Assembly: GCF_900142775.1 (NCBI RefSeq)
Contig: NZ_FRCC01000006.1
Coordinates: 62,001 to 126,000 of the forward strand
DNA: 64,000 nucleotides
From: Flavobacterium flevense
Lineage (GTDB): Bacteria; Bacteroidota; Bacteroidia; Flavobacteriales; Flavobacteriaceae
Reading direction: 5' to 3'
The notes under the pieces were generated by a model. It did no database searches. It saw only the letters and a program-made list of their open reading frames with translations, and had not been told where the DNA came from. Below, in pieces: positions 17,251 to 25,605 of this stretch. The position numbers and the translations under genes were made by a program. Position 1 is the first letter of the stretch, and every line of letters starts with the position of its first letter.

Positions 17251-18831
17251 TTAATGCATCGCATCAGCAGGATTGATTTTGTTATTTCCTTTTTTGATAA
17301 ATAAAATAATAGGAATACAGCATAAAAAGAGCAAGCCCAGATACAGGAAAATATCCATGTAAGCCAGTACGGTACTTTGTTTGATAACCGAAAAGTCAAG
17401 TACCTCATAAGCTTTTTTAAGGGATTCGTTGATCGAATAGCCTTTAGCCATAAAACCTTTTTGTAACTGATCCAGTCGTTCTTGTACAGCATAATTGCTT
17501 CCGTCCAGATTAGCAACAAGATTTACACGATGTGTTTGTGTCAATCGGGTGATAAATGTGGTAATAATTGCAATCCCAAAAGAACCTCCTAATTGTCGCA
17601 TCATTCCGGTAAAAGCAGCTCCTTCACCAATATTTTTTCCTTTTAATGTTGAAAGTGATAATGTGGTAATAGGTACAAAAAGTAATCCTAATCCAACTCC
17701 TCTTAAAATTAAGGGCCAGTACATGTGTTCTACACCCGTGTCAGGAGTCATATTAAAGTACATTAACAGCGTGAAAATAAAGAATACCAGAAAACCTACT
17801 GCTACCATATATCCCTGCGGAACACCTCTTTGAATCATTTTACCCACAAAAGGCATCATAATAGCCGTTGTAATCGATCCCGGAATTAAGAGTAAACCGG
17901 CATCAGTAGCAGTCCAGCCTAAAATGGATTGCGTGTAAATAGGGATAATCAATGTGGAACCATAGAGTCCAAAACCCATGATGAAACTCAAAATAGTACC
18001 TATTCTCAGGTTGCTGTCTTTTAATACGCTTAAATTCACAATTGGATATTTGTACACTAATTGTCTCCAGATAAAGAGGAGCAATCCAAATAAAGAAACA
18101 ATACTCAGGGTTACAATTAAACCATTATTAAACCAATCGTCTTGTTGTCCGTGTTCCAATACAAATTGTAACGAACCAATGAAAGTAGCTAACAAAATGA
18201 TTCCATACCAATCGACCTGATTTGATTTTAATTTTTCGCCATATTTAGGACTTCTTACAAAGGTAAGTGTCAATAGTGTAGCAATAATTCCCAATGGAAT
18301 ATTGATGTAAAAAATATAAGGCCATGAAAAATTATCTACCAAATAACCTCCTAAAGGCGGACCCAGAGTAGGACCCACAATCACACCCATTCCGTAAATT
18401 GCCTGTGCCATTCCACGTTTAGCGATGGGATAACTTTCGGTGATAATGGTTTGTGCGGTTACTAATAAAGCGCCACCTCCTAAACCCTGTACAAACCGGA
18501 AAGCTACTAGTTCCCAAATATTCGTTGCATTTCCGCATAAGAAAGAAGCAACTGTAAATATAATGATTGAAACAGCAAAATAATTTCGTCTTCCAAATTG
18601 TTGCGAAAGCCAGCTTGTCATGGGGATTACAATAACATTGGCAATCGCATAAGCAGTAATTACCCATGCAACATCTGTTAAAGTGGCTCCCAGACTTCCC
18701 CTCATATTAGTCAAAGCCACATTGACAATAGTGGTATCTACAATTTCGAGCAAAGCACAAAGTACTGCTGTAATTGTTATGATTACTCTTCTAAAGCCAT
18801 ATTCTACTAAATCGTCATCTGCTAGTACCAT
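17251..18831 (-). CDS. DHA2 family MFS drug exporter (EmrB-like)
   Basis: A 526-residue, about 14-helix major facilitator protein. It has the DHA2 family elements LEIVDTTIVNVALTNM in helix 1, WVITAYAIANVIVIPMTSWLSQQFGRR after helix 2, and motif C in GPTLGPPLGGYLVDNFSWPYIFYINIPLG. With the HlyD adaptor and TolC-type channel genes upstream it would form a tripartite pump across both membranes. It is separated from hlyD by 345 bases holding a palindrome and a fold-back element, so it may be read less efficiently than the rest of the operon. Confidence 0.92.
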   Translation of the reverse strand: MVLADDDLVEYGFRRVIITITAVLCALLEIVDTTIVNVALTNMRGSLGATLTDVAWVITAYAIANVIVIPMTSWLSQQFGRRNYFAVSIIIFTVASFLCGNATNIWELVAFRFVQGLGGGALLVTAQTIITESYPIAKRGMAQAIYGMGVIVGPTLGPPLGGYLVDNFSWPYIFYINIPLGIIATLLTLTFVRSPKYGEKLKSNQVDWYGIILLATFIGSLQFVLEHGQQDDWFNNGLIVTLSIVSLFGLLLFIWRQLVYKYPIVNLSVLKDSNLRIGTILSFIMGFGLYGSTLIIPIYTQSILGWTATDAGLLLIPGSITTAIMMPFVGKMIQRGVPQGYMVAVGFLVFFIFTLLMYFNMTPDTGVEHMYWPLILRGVGLGLLFVPITTLSLSTLKGKNIGEGAAFTGMMRQLGGSFGIAIITTFITRLTQTHRVNLVANLDGSNYAVQERLDQLQKGFMAKGYSINESLKKAYEVLDFSVIKQSTVLAYMDIFLYLGLLFLCCIPIILFIKKGNNKINPADAMH

Positions 18832-18913
18832 TTATTCTTTATTATTTTAGTCTAATCTCGTTATTATCAAACCTTAAATTCCAGTATTTTGCATAATGAA
18901 ATGAAGCAAAATG

Positions 18914-18931
18914 TCCCGATAGCTATCGGGA
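18914..18931. repeat. 18-base perfect palindrome
   Basis: TCCCGATAGCTATCGGGA is perfectly self-complementary. It lies 83 bases before the MFS gene start on that gene's strand and could be a small mobile palindrome or an operator. Confidence 0.7.
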
Positions 18932-18949
18932 TGAAACCCGTTTTTATTT

Positions 18950-19130
18950 TAATTTTTCTTTTTTGCTTGATCAAAAAAGAAACAAAAAAATCAAGTCTTA
19001 CGCTTCCTCGTCGGTCAAATTAGTTTTCGAATGCTAAAAGAAAAGAACTCGCTATCGCTCAAACAACTTTTCTTTTTACGCATTCTTCAAACATTTGACA
19101 CTCGACTGCGAAAGCTAAGGACATACCAAA
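18950..19130. repeat. nested fold-back element in the hlyD-MFS gap
   Basis: Three nested inverted arm pairs are visible: GTCAAAT (19014-19020) with ATTTGAC (19093-19099), GAATGC (19029-19034) with GCATTC (19080-19085), and an A/G-rich arm (19035-19045) with its complement (19067-19078). A further inverted pair CTTTTTTG/CAAAAAAG lies near 18959-18978. There is no open reading frame of note. The structure would form a long imperfect hairpin in RNA. Confidence 0.65.
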
Positions 19131-19176
19131 TCCAGAAATAACAATGATTTGATTTTAATTAAATTAGCTTTTATAT

Positions 19177-20256
19177 TTATTTTAAATGCACATCAACATC
19201 TACGTTCATTCCCGGACGCAATAGTTTTACTTTTTCGATGTCGTTGCTTGGATCAATACTGATTTTTACAGGCAAACGCTGAATGGTTTTTACAAAGTTT
19301 CCGGTAGCATTATCCGGAGGCAAAATAGAAAAACGAGAACCTGTTGCCGGAGAAAAGGAAGTGACTGTTCCTGTAAATTCATAATCAGGATAAGCATCTA
19401 CTTTTAAAGCTACTTTTTGACCCGCTACCATTTTGTTCAATTGCGTTTCCTTAAAGTTGGCAATTACCCAGGCTTCATTGTTATTGATAATATAAAACAA
19501 GGATTGTCCCGGTTGAACCAATTGTCCCGGCTGAATATCAATTTTAGAAACCTGACCGTCAATGGCTGCTGTGATAACCGTATAGCTTAAATTTAATTTA
19601 GCCGATTCTAATAAAGCCTGTGCTTTTTTAATATTTGCAGAAGCAACATCAATTTGCTTGTCTGAAACTAAAGATTTAGCCTGAGTAACCGATTTTTGAA
19701 AAGCAGTTGCTCTTTGTTGTTGTTGTAAAATACGAACCTGATTTTCAGCTTCCTGTTTGGCTGCCAGAGCCTGTTCGTATTGCTGTTTAGTAATCGTATG
19801 ATTTTTATACAAATTGCTGTAACGGTTAAAATCATTTGTAGCTAAACCCAACTTAATTTTTGCCGACTCAATATTTCCTGTTGCCGATTTTACATTAGCA
19901 TCCGATACGGATACACTGGCCAGAATACTGCCAATATCTGCTTTAGATACTTCAAAATTTCCTTCGGCTGCTGCCAATGTTGCTGTAGCTTCATCAATTT
20001 TTAACTGATAATCTTTTTTATCAATAGTAAATAAAGTATCTCCTTTTTTAACATAATCATTGTCTTTTATGTACACCTTACTTACATATCCTGAAACTCT
20101 GGGAATAATAGGATTCATGTATTTTTCTACTTGTGCATCGTCTGTTTCTTCATGAGAAAGGGAGTGAATGTATTTGTAAGAACCATATATGACGCCTAAT
20201 AGAATTAAAGAACCTATTATAACGATAAATTTTTTGTTTGTTTTTTTCTTTTCCAT
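19177..20256 (-). CDS. HlyD family secretion protein (EmrA-like adaptor)
   Basis: A 359-residue periplasmic adaptor with a cytoplasmic KKKTNKK start and one transmembrane helix at about 10-29. A lipoyl half-motif follows in VSGYVSKVYIKDNDYVKKGDTLF. A long alpha-hairpin (about 85-215) precedes the second lipoyl half (AAIDGQVSKIDIQPGQLVQPGQSLF), and a beta-barrel domain has RLPVKISID. It links the MFS pump to the outer-membrane channel. It starts 12 bases after the tolC-like stop codon. Confidence 0.92.
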   Translation of the reverse strand: MEKKKTNKKFIVIIGSLILLGVIYGSYKYIHSLSHEETDDAQVEKYMNPIIPRVSGYVSKVYIKDNDYVKKGDTLFTIDKKDYQLKIDEATATLAAAEGNFEVSKADIGSILASVSVSDANVKSATGNIESAKIKLGLATNDFNRYSNLYKNHTITKQQYEQALAAKQEAENQVRILQQQQRATAFQKSVTQAKSLVSDKQIDVASANIKKAQALLESAKLNLSYTVITAAIDGQVSKIDIQPGQLVQPGQSLFYIINNNEAWVIANFKETQLNKMVAGQKVALKVDAYPDYEFTGTVTSFSPATGSRFSILPPDNATGNFVKTIQRLPVKISIDPSNDIEKVKLLRPGMNVDVDVHLK

Positions 20257-20268
20257 TTTAGGTATCGA

Positions 20269-21603
20269 TTATATTTTAGAAAGGTTGAAAGTTTGGGTTA
20301 ATTGTCCTGTTACAGCCAGTACGCTGTAATATTTTTGAATCACATTGGCTTTGGCTACAGCCTTATTAATAGTAGCACTCAGTTGTTCTACATCGGCTTC
20401 CAGTAAATCATTAGTGTCAGATAAGCCATTGTCGTATTTGTCTTTTAAAATTCGGTAATTTTCAGTTGCTTGTTCTACCGCCTCAGAGTAAACTGCGTTT
20501 TGTTTTACAGCTAAATCATAATCTTCTAATGCTTGTTGCACCTGAATTTTGATATAATCGGTAAGCATCATTTCTGAATTCTGAACTTCAGCTGCTTTGC
20601 TTTTGGCTACTTTTACCTCAGTGCCGTTTTTAAAAATATCACTGATATTATAAGACAATCCAATTCCGAAATTCATCGCATTTTGAACCGTTACTACGTT
20701 TTTTAGATCTAATGTGGTGTATCCTGCAATAAGTGACAGAGAGGGGTAGTAGCCACTTCGCGCTACTTTTATGTTTTCAAGACTTGCTTTTTCCTGAAAA
20801 CGAAGCGCCTCTAAATCTTTACGATTTTCTAATGCAGGATTTTCATCTGTTGGGATATTGTTGCGTTCAAAAGCTGCCAAATCACTTTCCTGAATGTCAA
20901 TTTCTATTTCAGGATTCAGTTTTAAAAGACTTGCTAGTTTGTAATTTGTAACATTTAAATCACTTTTAGCCTGATCCAGTGAAAGTTGCACTTTAGAAAG
21001 CTGTAATTGGGTTTTAAGCAAATCGTTTTTAGGGACAATTTCATTTTTTTCTAACTCGGTAAAATCCTTCACACGCTGTTCCGCACTTTTGTAATTTTCG
21101 TTTAATAATTCAACGGTTTTTTGTGCTTTATACAATGCTACATAATAATTAATTACTTCCATGGCGGTTTCTTCCTTGGTTTGCATTGCATTAGCAGCTT
21201 CAGCCTTATACAAATTATCCGAAACTTTAATGCTGTTTTGTAATTTAAAACCGGAGAAAATAGGTAGGGTAGCATTAATTTGTCCTAAAACCAGTTGGTC
21301 TACATTAGGTGCTTTATTGTCTGAACCACTTTCATCACTGCTATTATTTTTCAGGTCAATAGAGGCTTTGGTCAAACGCTGGTATTGTGCCGAAGCTTTT
21401 AAATCAGGATAACGATTGTTTTTTACCGATTGCAATTCGTATTTCTTAGTCGTTACTTTGGCATTGGCTAAATTTACTTCATTGCTTTTCTCCCACGCCA
21501 GATGAATGGCTTCGTCGAGTGTTAAACTCTTTTTTTCCTGTGCTTCTGCGGTTGATATTCCTAAAAATAAAAACCCAAAGAGTAGTAAATGATTAGCTTT
21601 CAT
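20269..21603 (-). CDS. TolC family outer membrane efflux protein
   Basis: A 444-residue protein with a signal peptide (LLLFGFLFLGISTAEAQ) and the two OEP repeats typical of TolC-like channels. Visible elements are LTLDEAIHLAWEKSNEVNLANAKV at the first repeat and LENRKDLEALRFQEKASLENIKVARSGYYPSLSLIAGY at the second. It would form the trimeric channel used by the HlyD and MFS proteins downstream. Its start overlaps the tetR stop by 11 bases. Confidence 0.92.
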   Translation of the reverse strand: MKANHLLLFGFLFLGISTAEAQEKKSLTLDEAIHLAWEKSNEVNLANAKVTTKKYELQSVKNNRYPDLKASAQYQRLTKASIDLKNNSSDESGSDNKAPNVDQLVLGQINATLPIFSGFKLQNSIKVSDNLYKAEAANAMQTKEETAMEVINYYVALYKAQKTVELLNENYKSAEQRVKDFTELEKNEIVPKNDLLKTQLQLSKVQLSLDQAKSDLNVTNYKLASLLKLNPEIEIDIQESDLAAFERNNIPTDENPALENRKDLEALRFQEKASLENIKVARSGYYPSLSLIAGYTTLDLKNVVTVQNAMNFGIGLSYNISDIFKNGTEVKVAKSKAAEVQNSEMMLTDYIKIQVQQALEDYDLAVKQNAVYSEAVEQATENYRILKDKYDNGLSDTNDLLEADVEQLSATINKAVAKANVIQKYYSVLAVTGQLTQTFNLSKI

Positions 21604-22219
21604 ATAGTAGAAGTGCTTTTATTGTTTGTTGAATGTGCGTTTTAAGTTTTGTTTGTATGTAATTTTCGAATGCTTCGTCTGTTTCCAGAGTCAACAGTTT
21701 TTTAAAATATTCTTTGTTCATGTAGAAATGGAAAAAAGTACCCATAATCGTTGGAGGAATCAACGGAATAATCACTTCTTTTCTAAAAATTCCTTTTGCC
21801 TGACCTTCATGAATTATGGTTTCGAGTGATTTTAAATTTCGAGTCCGAACTTCGTTTAAGACTTTCATTTTGGTCTCTCTGTCTTCCGAAGAAAATTCGA
21901 AATGCAGGATTCTGTAAATTCCTTTATTGCATCGAATGCGATTGATATATAACTCGATTAATTTGTCAATTTTTTCGACAGGATCTAAATTCTCAACCGA
22001 TAAGTTTTCTATTTGAATCTTTAAATCAGAAGTACGGTAAAGTATCAAAGCTTCTAAAAGTTTGTCTTTGGAACCAAAGTAATAAGATACCATGGCAATA
22101 TTAATTTCGGCTTTTTTAGCAATTGTTCGTATCGAAGTTCCCTCAAATCCATTTTCGGCAAATAACGCTTCCGCTATCAGAAGAATTTGGACTTGTTTTT
22201 CATTAAAATCAGTTTTCAC
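21593..22219 (-). CDS. TetR family regulator of the efflux operon
   Basis: A 208-residue regulator with a GTG start (22217-22219). The N-terminal helix-turn-helix is IAEALFAENGFEGTSIRTIAKKAEINIAMVSYYFGSKDKLLEAL. The C-terminal domain is of the TetR_C type common in Bacteroidota efflux regulators. It is the first gene of tetR-tolC-hlyD-MFS. Two adjacent 16-base palindromes directly upstream (22250-22282) are probably its operators, so it would repress the whole unit including itself. Confidence 0.9.
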   Translation of the reverse strand: MKTDFNEKQVQILLIAEALFAENGFEGTSIRTIAKKAEINIAMVSYYFGSKDKLLEALILYRTSDLKIQIENLSVENLDPVEKIDKLIELYINRIRCNKGIYRILHFEFSSEDRETKMKVLNEVRTRNLKSLETIIHEGQAKGIFRKEVIIPLIPPTIMGTFFHFYMNKEYFKKLLTLETDEAFENYIQTKLKTHIQQTIKALLLYES

Positions 22220-22249
22220 CTTAGATATATTTTAAATTACAGTACAAAA

Positions 22250-22282
22250 TTAAACAACTGTTTAATTTAAACAGCTGTTTAA
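22250..22282. promoter_or_regulatory. double palindromic operator of the tetR-tolC-hlyD-MFS operon
   Basis: TTAAACAACTGTTTAA (22250-22265, central mismatch) and TTAAACAGCTGTTTAA (22267-22282, perfect) are two copies of one site in tandem, 17 bases apart, 31 bases upstream of the regulator start. Confidence 0.75.
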
Positions 22283-22503
22283 TTTTTGTTTAACGTAATA
22301 TTAACATTGAAAATTAGCAGTAGTTTCATTATAGAAAAGACCTTAAGTCCTTATAGATTGCAGAAATTAAGCATGTAAAAACTTAAATCTCTTGTAATGA
22401 GGAGTATAGTTTTTTAATTCAAAATTGTGAATATCTATTTTGATATTTTGGTGTTTATTTTTGCTCTGCCAGTTATCTTTGGCATCCTTAAAAAAAGAAA
22501 ATT

Positions 22504-23061
22504 ATGAGCGCAATTTGGTACGAATGCAAAGTAAAATATAGAAAAACTGACGAAACAGGAAATCAAAAAGTAACTACAGAACCTTATTTAATTGATGCGA
22601 TATCTTTCACAGAAGCCGAAAGCAGAATTAATGAAGAAATGAAGGCGTATATTAGTGAAGAATTCAAAATTACCAATATTAAAGTGGCTAATTATGCTGA
22701 GATTCATCCTTTTGAAAATGCGGATCGCTGGTTTAAATCGAAGATTTCTCTGCTGGCTTATGATGAAGAAAGCGGTAAGGAACGCAAGACTAATATGTAT
22801 TTTTTAGTGCAGGCTAATGATGTAAAAGAAGCGTATGATAATACAGTTTCCACCATGAAAGGCACTATGGGCGATTATACTATTCCTGCAATTTCCGAAT
22901 CGCCTATTATGGATGTTTTTCCTTATTTCAGCGGAGATGAAGATGAATTAGAGCAATTAGAAAAGTTCAATGCACTTAAGGCTTCAAAACCGGAAATTGT
23001 TTCAGAAACAGAAGACCACATGGAATTTGTAACTGAAGAGGAAGAAGAGGCTGTTTCTTAA
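22504..23061 (+). CDS. DUF4494 domain protein
   Basis: A 185-residue cytoplasmic protein. The DUF4494 domain covers about residues 1-150, beginning IWYECKVKYRKTDETGNQKVTTEPYL and including SFTEAESRINEEM and VQANDVKEAYDNTVSTMKGTMGDYTI. The C-terminus is highly acidic (TEDHMEFVTEEEEE). The family is limited to Bacteroidota and has no known function. A TATCTTTG match to the -7 element lies at 22474-22481. The gene stands alone and is followed by a tandem 97-base repeat. Confidence 0.9.
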   Translation: MSAIWYECKVKYRKTDETGNQKVTTEPYLIDAISFTEAESRINEEMKAYISEEFKITNIKVANYAEIHPFENADRWFKSKISLLAYDEESGKERKTNMYFLVQANDVKEAYDNTVSTMKGTMGDYTIPAISESPIMDVFPYFSGDEDELEQLEKFNALKASKPEIVSETEDHMEFVTEEEEEAVS

Positions 23062-23080
23062 TCCTTATGTTTTAGAAATA

Positions 23081-23274
23081 CCCGCTCCGCCAAGTCTCTG
23101 ACTTTGAGGATGTGTTTGTCAGTCTGTGACTGACATAAATTAAACAATTCGAAACAAAATCAGTTGAAAATCGAAATCCCGCTCCGCCAAGTCTCCGACT
23201 TTGAGGATGTGTTTGTCAGTCTGTGACTGACATAAATTAAATAATTCGAAACAAAATCAGTTGAAAATTGAAGA
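23081..23274. repeat. tandem pair of 97-base repeats with internal hairpin
   Basis: The unit starting CCCGCTCCGCCAAGTCT at 23081 recurs at 23178 with few differences. Each unit has a perfect hairpin GTCAGTC-TGT-GACTGAC. The array fills most of the 318-base gap between the DUF4494 gene and the convergent TauE gene. Confidence 0.85.
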
Positions 23275-23379
23275 CTACTATCAACAAGTGGGAGAGTTTT
23301 GAAGATTAGACATGAATTACATCAATGAACACAAATCTGCCAAAGACAGATAAAAAATTGGTGCAATTCGTGTCTTTTT

Positions 23380-24108
23380 TTAGTTGAATAGTACTTTAGA
23401 AAGCGTTACAATTCCTGTAATTAAAATTAAAATCAGCACAATCGATTTGAATTGTGTTTCCGAGATGCGTTCTAATATTTTTTTTCCAATAAAAGTGCCT
23501 GCAATACTCACCAGAAGAAGGATAGGAATAAGATACAAATCATGTTTATGAACATAGCCATTGTAGCTGTAAACAATGCTTCTGCTGGAATCAATGGCTA
23601 AATCAATTATGGCAGAAGTGGCAATAAAAACTTCCATTTTAAGATTATAAGCTGCCAGAGTCATTCCACGAATGGCACCTCCTGTACCTAGCAAACCCGC
23701 AATTAATCCTGAGAAAGTACCACCTAAAATTGAATTTGTTGTAGTGGGTTTGATGCTCAGGTTTTTGAAAAATAAAAAAACTAAACTAGTCCCAATCAGG
23801 AAGATTGCCAGTGCTGTTTCGAGTATTTTGGGATTAATAAACCGGCTAATAAAAGCGCCGGTAATTACAAAGATTACTGCCGGTATTCCTATGAAAATAA
23901 GCAGTTCTTTATCAAATCCTTTTCTGAAAAAAGCAATTTTACTAATATTACTCGATACATGAAACAAGGCTGTGATTCCTAATACCGAATGAAAATCTAA
24001 AAAATAACCGGCAATAGGAACAAAAAACAGCGAAGAGCCAAATCCGCCCACAGTACCCAGGATTTCTGCCAATAGTGCTAATAGAATAAATAAGGCTAAA
24101 TTTTCCAA
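23380..24108 (-). CDS. sulfite exporter TauE/SafE (DUF81) family permease
   Basis: A 242-residue, about eight-helix membrane protein. The duplicated family motifs are EILGTVGGFGSSLFFVPIAGYFLDF in the first half and GGTFSGLIAGLLGTGGAIRGM in the second. The chosen start is a TTG (24106-24108), since no ATG lies between it and an upstream in-frame stop. Members export or import sulfite, sulfonates or related anions, but the substrate cannot be assigned here. Confidence 0.85.
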   Translation of the reverse strand: MENLALFILLALLAEILGTVGGFGSSLFFVPIAGYFLDFHSVLGITALFHVSSNISKIAFFRKGFDKELLIFIGIPAVIFVITGAFISRFINPKILETALAIFLIGTSLVFLFFKNLSIKPTTTNSILGGTFSGLIAGLLGTGGAIRGMTLAAYNLKMEVFIATSAIIDLAIDSSRSIVYSYNGYVHKHDLYLIPILLLVSIAGTFIGKKILERISETQFKSIVLILILITGIVTLSKVLFN

Positions 24109-24372
24109 TGTTAAGTTGTTTTAAACTTGTTATAATCCAAAATCGGCAAGTGTGGCATAAGACGATTTAAAAATCAGTTGGTAGCTTTCTTCGATTATAT
24201 CGGTGGTCTCATCAAAACTTTGGCTTCTTTTTGAAGTACAAATTTTAGATAAAAAATTTCTTGAACGATATATATGAGTGCAAAAATTAAAAGTTAAACA
24301 AATGTTTTGTACTTATAAAGTTAAGAAATAATACAATTGATTTTGCTTTTAGTTTTTTTGAAAAACAAGGAG

Positions 24373-25365
24373 TTATTTGGTGTATAAATAAACCGGATTT
24401 TTCTCTTTTCGATTAGCAGCATGAGTAGCTATAAAACTAATAATAAAAATTTGTAAAGCATGAAAAAGCATAATGGGTAATAGAATTATTCCCATTGCAC
24501 TTGGGTTAGGGAATAATATTTTAGCAAAAACGGTTCCGTGGACTAATGATTTTTTAGTACCACAAAACTGGGCTGTAATTTTATCTTCGATACTAAATCC
24601 TAGTTTAGTACTCACAAAACCGATTCCGAAATAAACGACATAAAACAATCCGAAAATTGCAGCAGCAATCAGCATGAATTCAAAAGTATTTATTCCGCTG
24701 AATACATTTTCTTCAAAGGAACTGCAAAAGCTTTTGTAGATAATTAACAGAATGATGGATTTGTCAAATAAGGTCAGGTAGTTATTATACTTTTGGGCAA
24801 AAGAACCCCAATAAGGATGCAATAACAGCCCTAAAACTACGGGAACTACCACTTCAATAATCAATTTGCTGTAAATTTCTCCTAAATCATAACTAGTAGT
24901 CGTATTATTCAAAAAAAGACCCAGCCAGAGTGGCGTAACTACAATTCCGATTAAACCAGAAATACTGGCGTTAAATATTGCTGCGGGAATATTTCCTTTG
25001 CCGATGGAAACCATAACAACCGATGAGGAAACGGTGGATGGTAAGGAGGCCAGAAATAAAAAAGCAATCCAGATGTTCCTGTCATTTTCAGTTTGTAATA
25101 ACGGATAAAAACACAATACGATAACAGGAAATAATAAAAAAGTACAGGTTTGTATTACTGCGTGTAATTTCCAGTTTTTTAATCCGGTTTTTATTTTTTC
25201 GGGACTGAGTTTGAGTCCATAGAAAAAAAAGATTAGAGAAACACCAACACTTCCTATGTTTTCCAAGGGCAACGGACTGGATTTTCCTCCCCATTGTGGA
25301 AAAAAATAAGCGGCAATCACAATTGTAATTATGGAAAGGAGAAACGTATCTATTTTAAATTTCAT
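24373..25365 (-). CDS. bile acid:sodium symporter family protein (SBF-like, YfeH type)
   Basis: A 330-residue, ten-helix transporter. It starts FKIDTFLLSIITIVIAAYFFPQWGG and includes LIFFFYGLKLSPEKIKTGLKNWKLH, SLPSTVSSSVVMVSIGKGNIPAAIFNASISGLIGIVVTPLW and FCGTKKSLVHGTVFAKILFP. These match the SBF-like (PF13593-type) branch rather than mammalian-type bile acid carriers. The substrate is unknown. It stands alone, with a divergent permease gene beginning 240 bases away. Confidence 0.88.
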   Translation of the reverse strand: MKFKIDTFLLSIITIVIAAYFFPQWGGKSSPLPLENIGSVGVSLIFFFYGLKLSPEKIKTGLKNWKLHAVIQTCTFLLFPVIVLCFYPLLQTENDRNIWIAFLFLASLPSTVSSSVVMVSIGKGNIPAAIFNASISGLIGIVVTPLWLGLFLNNTTTSYDLGEIYSKLIIEVVVPVVLGLLLHPYWGSFAQKYNNYLTLFDKSIILLIIYKSFCSSFEENVFSGINTFEFMLIAAAIFGLFYVVYFGIGFVSTKLGFSIEDKITAQFCGTKKSLVHGTVFAKILFPNPSAMGIILLPIMLFHALQIFIISFIATHAANRKEKNPVYLYTK

Positions 25366-25605
25366 GGTTCAATATTGATTTACAAACTAGTGTAAGGTGT
25401 GCAAAGATAAAAACAAACAAAAAGGCAGATTAACTATTCCGGGATTTTGGGAGCTTTTTAACTATTTGCCAAATTATATCCTAAATAGCGCTTTGGCATT
25501 ATAAAAATTACAATATTTTAAATTTTAAATATAAGATTTGTAAAAAATTATATAACTTTAAAAGAACGAATAAGAGATACTTTTAATTTTCTAAATATAA
25601 AAGTC

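Noticed and set aside
23081..23274. Possible CRISPR array
   Set aside because: Only two long adjacent units with no spacers and no cas genes; it is a tandem repeat. The heptad arrays were rejected for the same reason.
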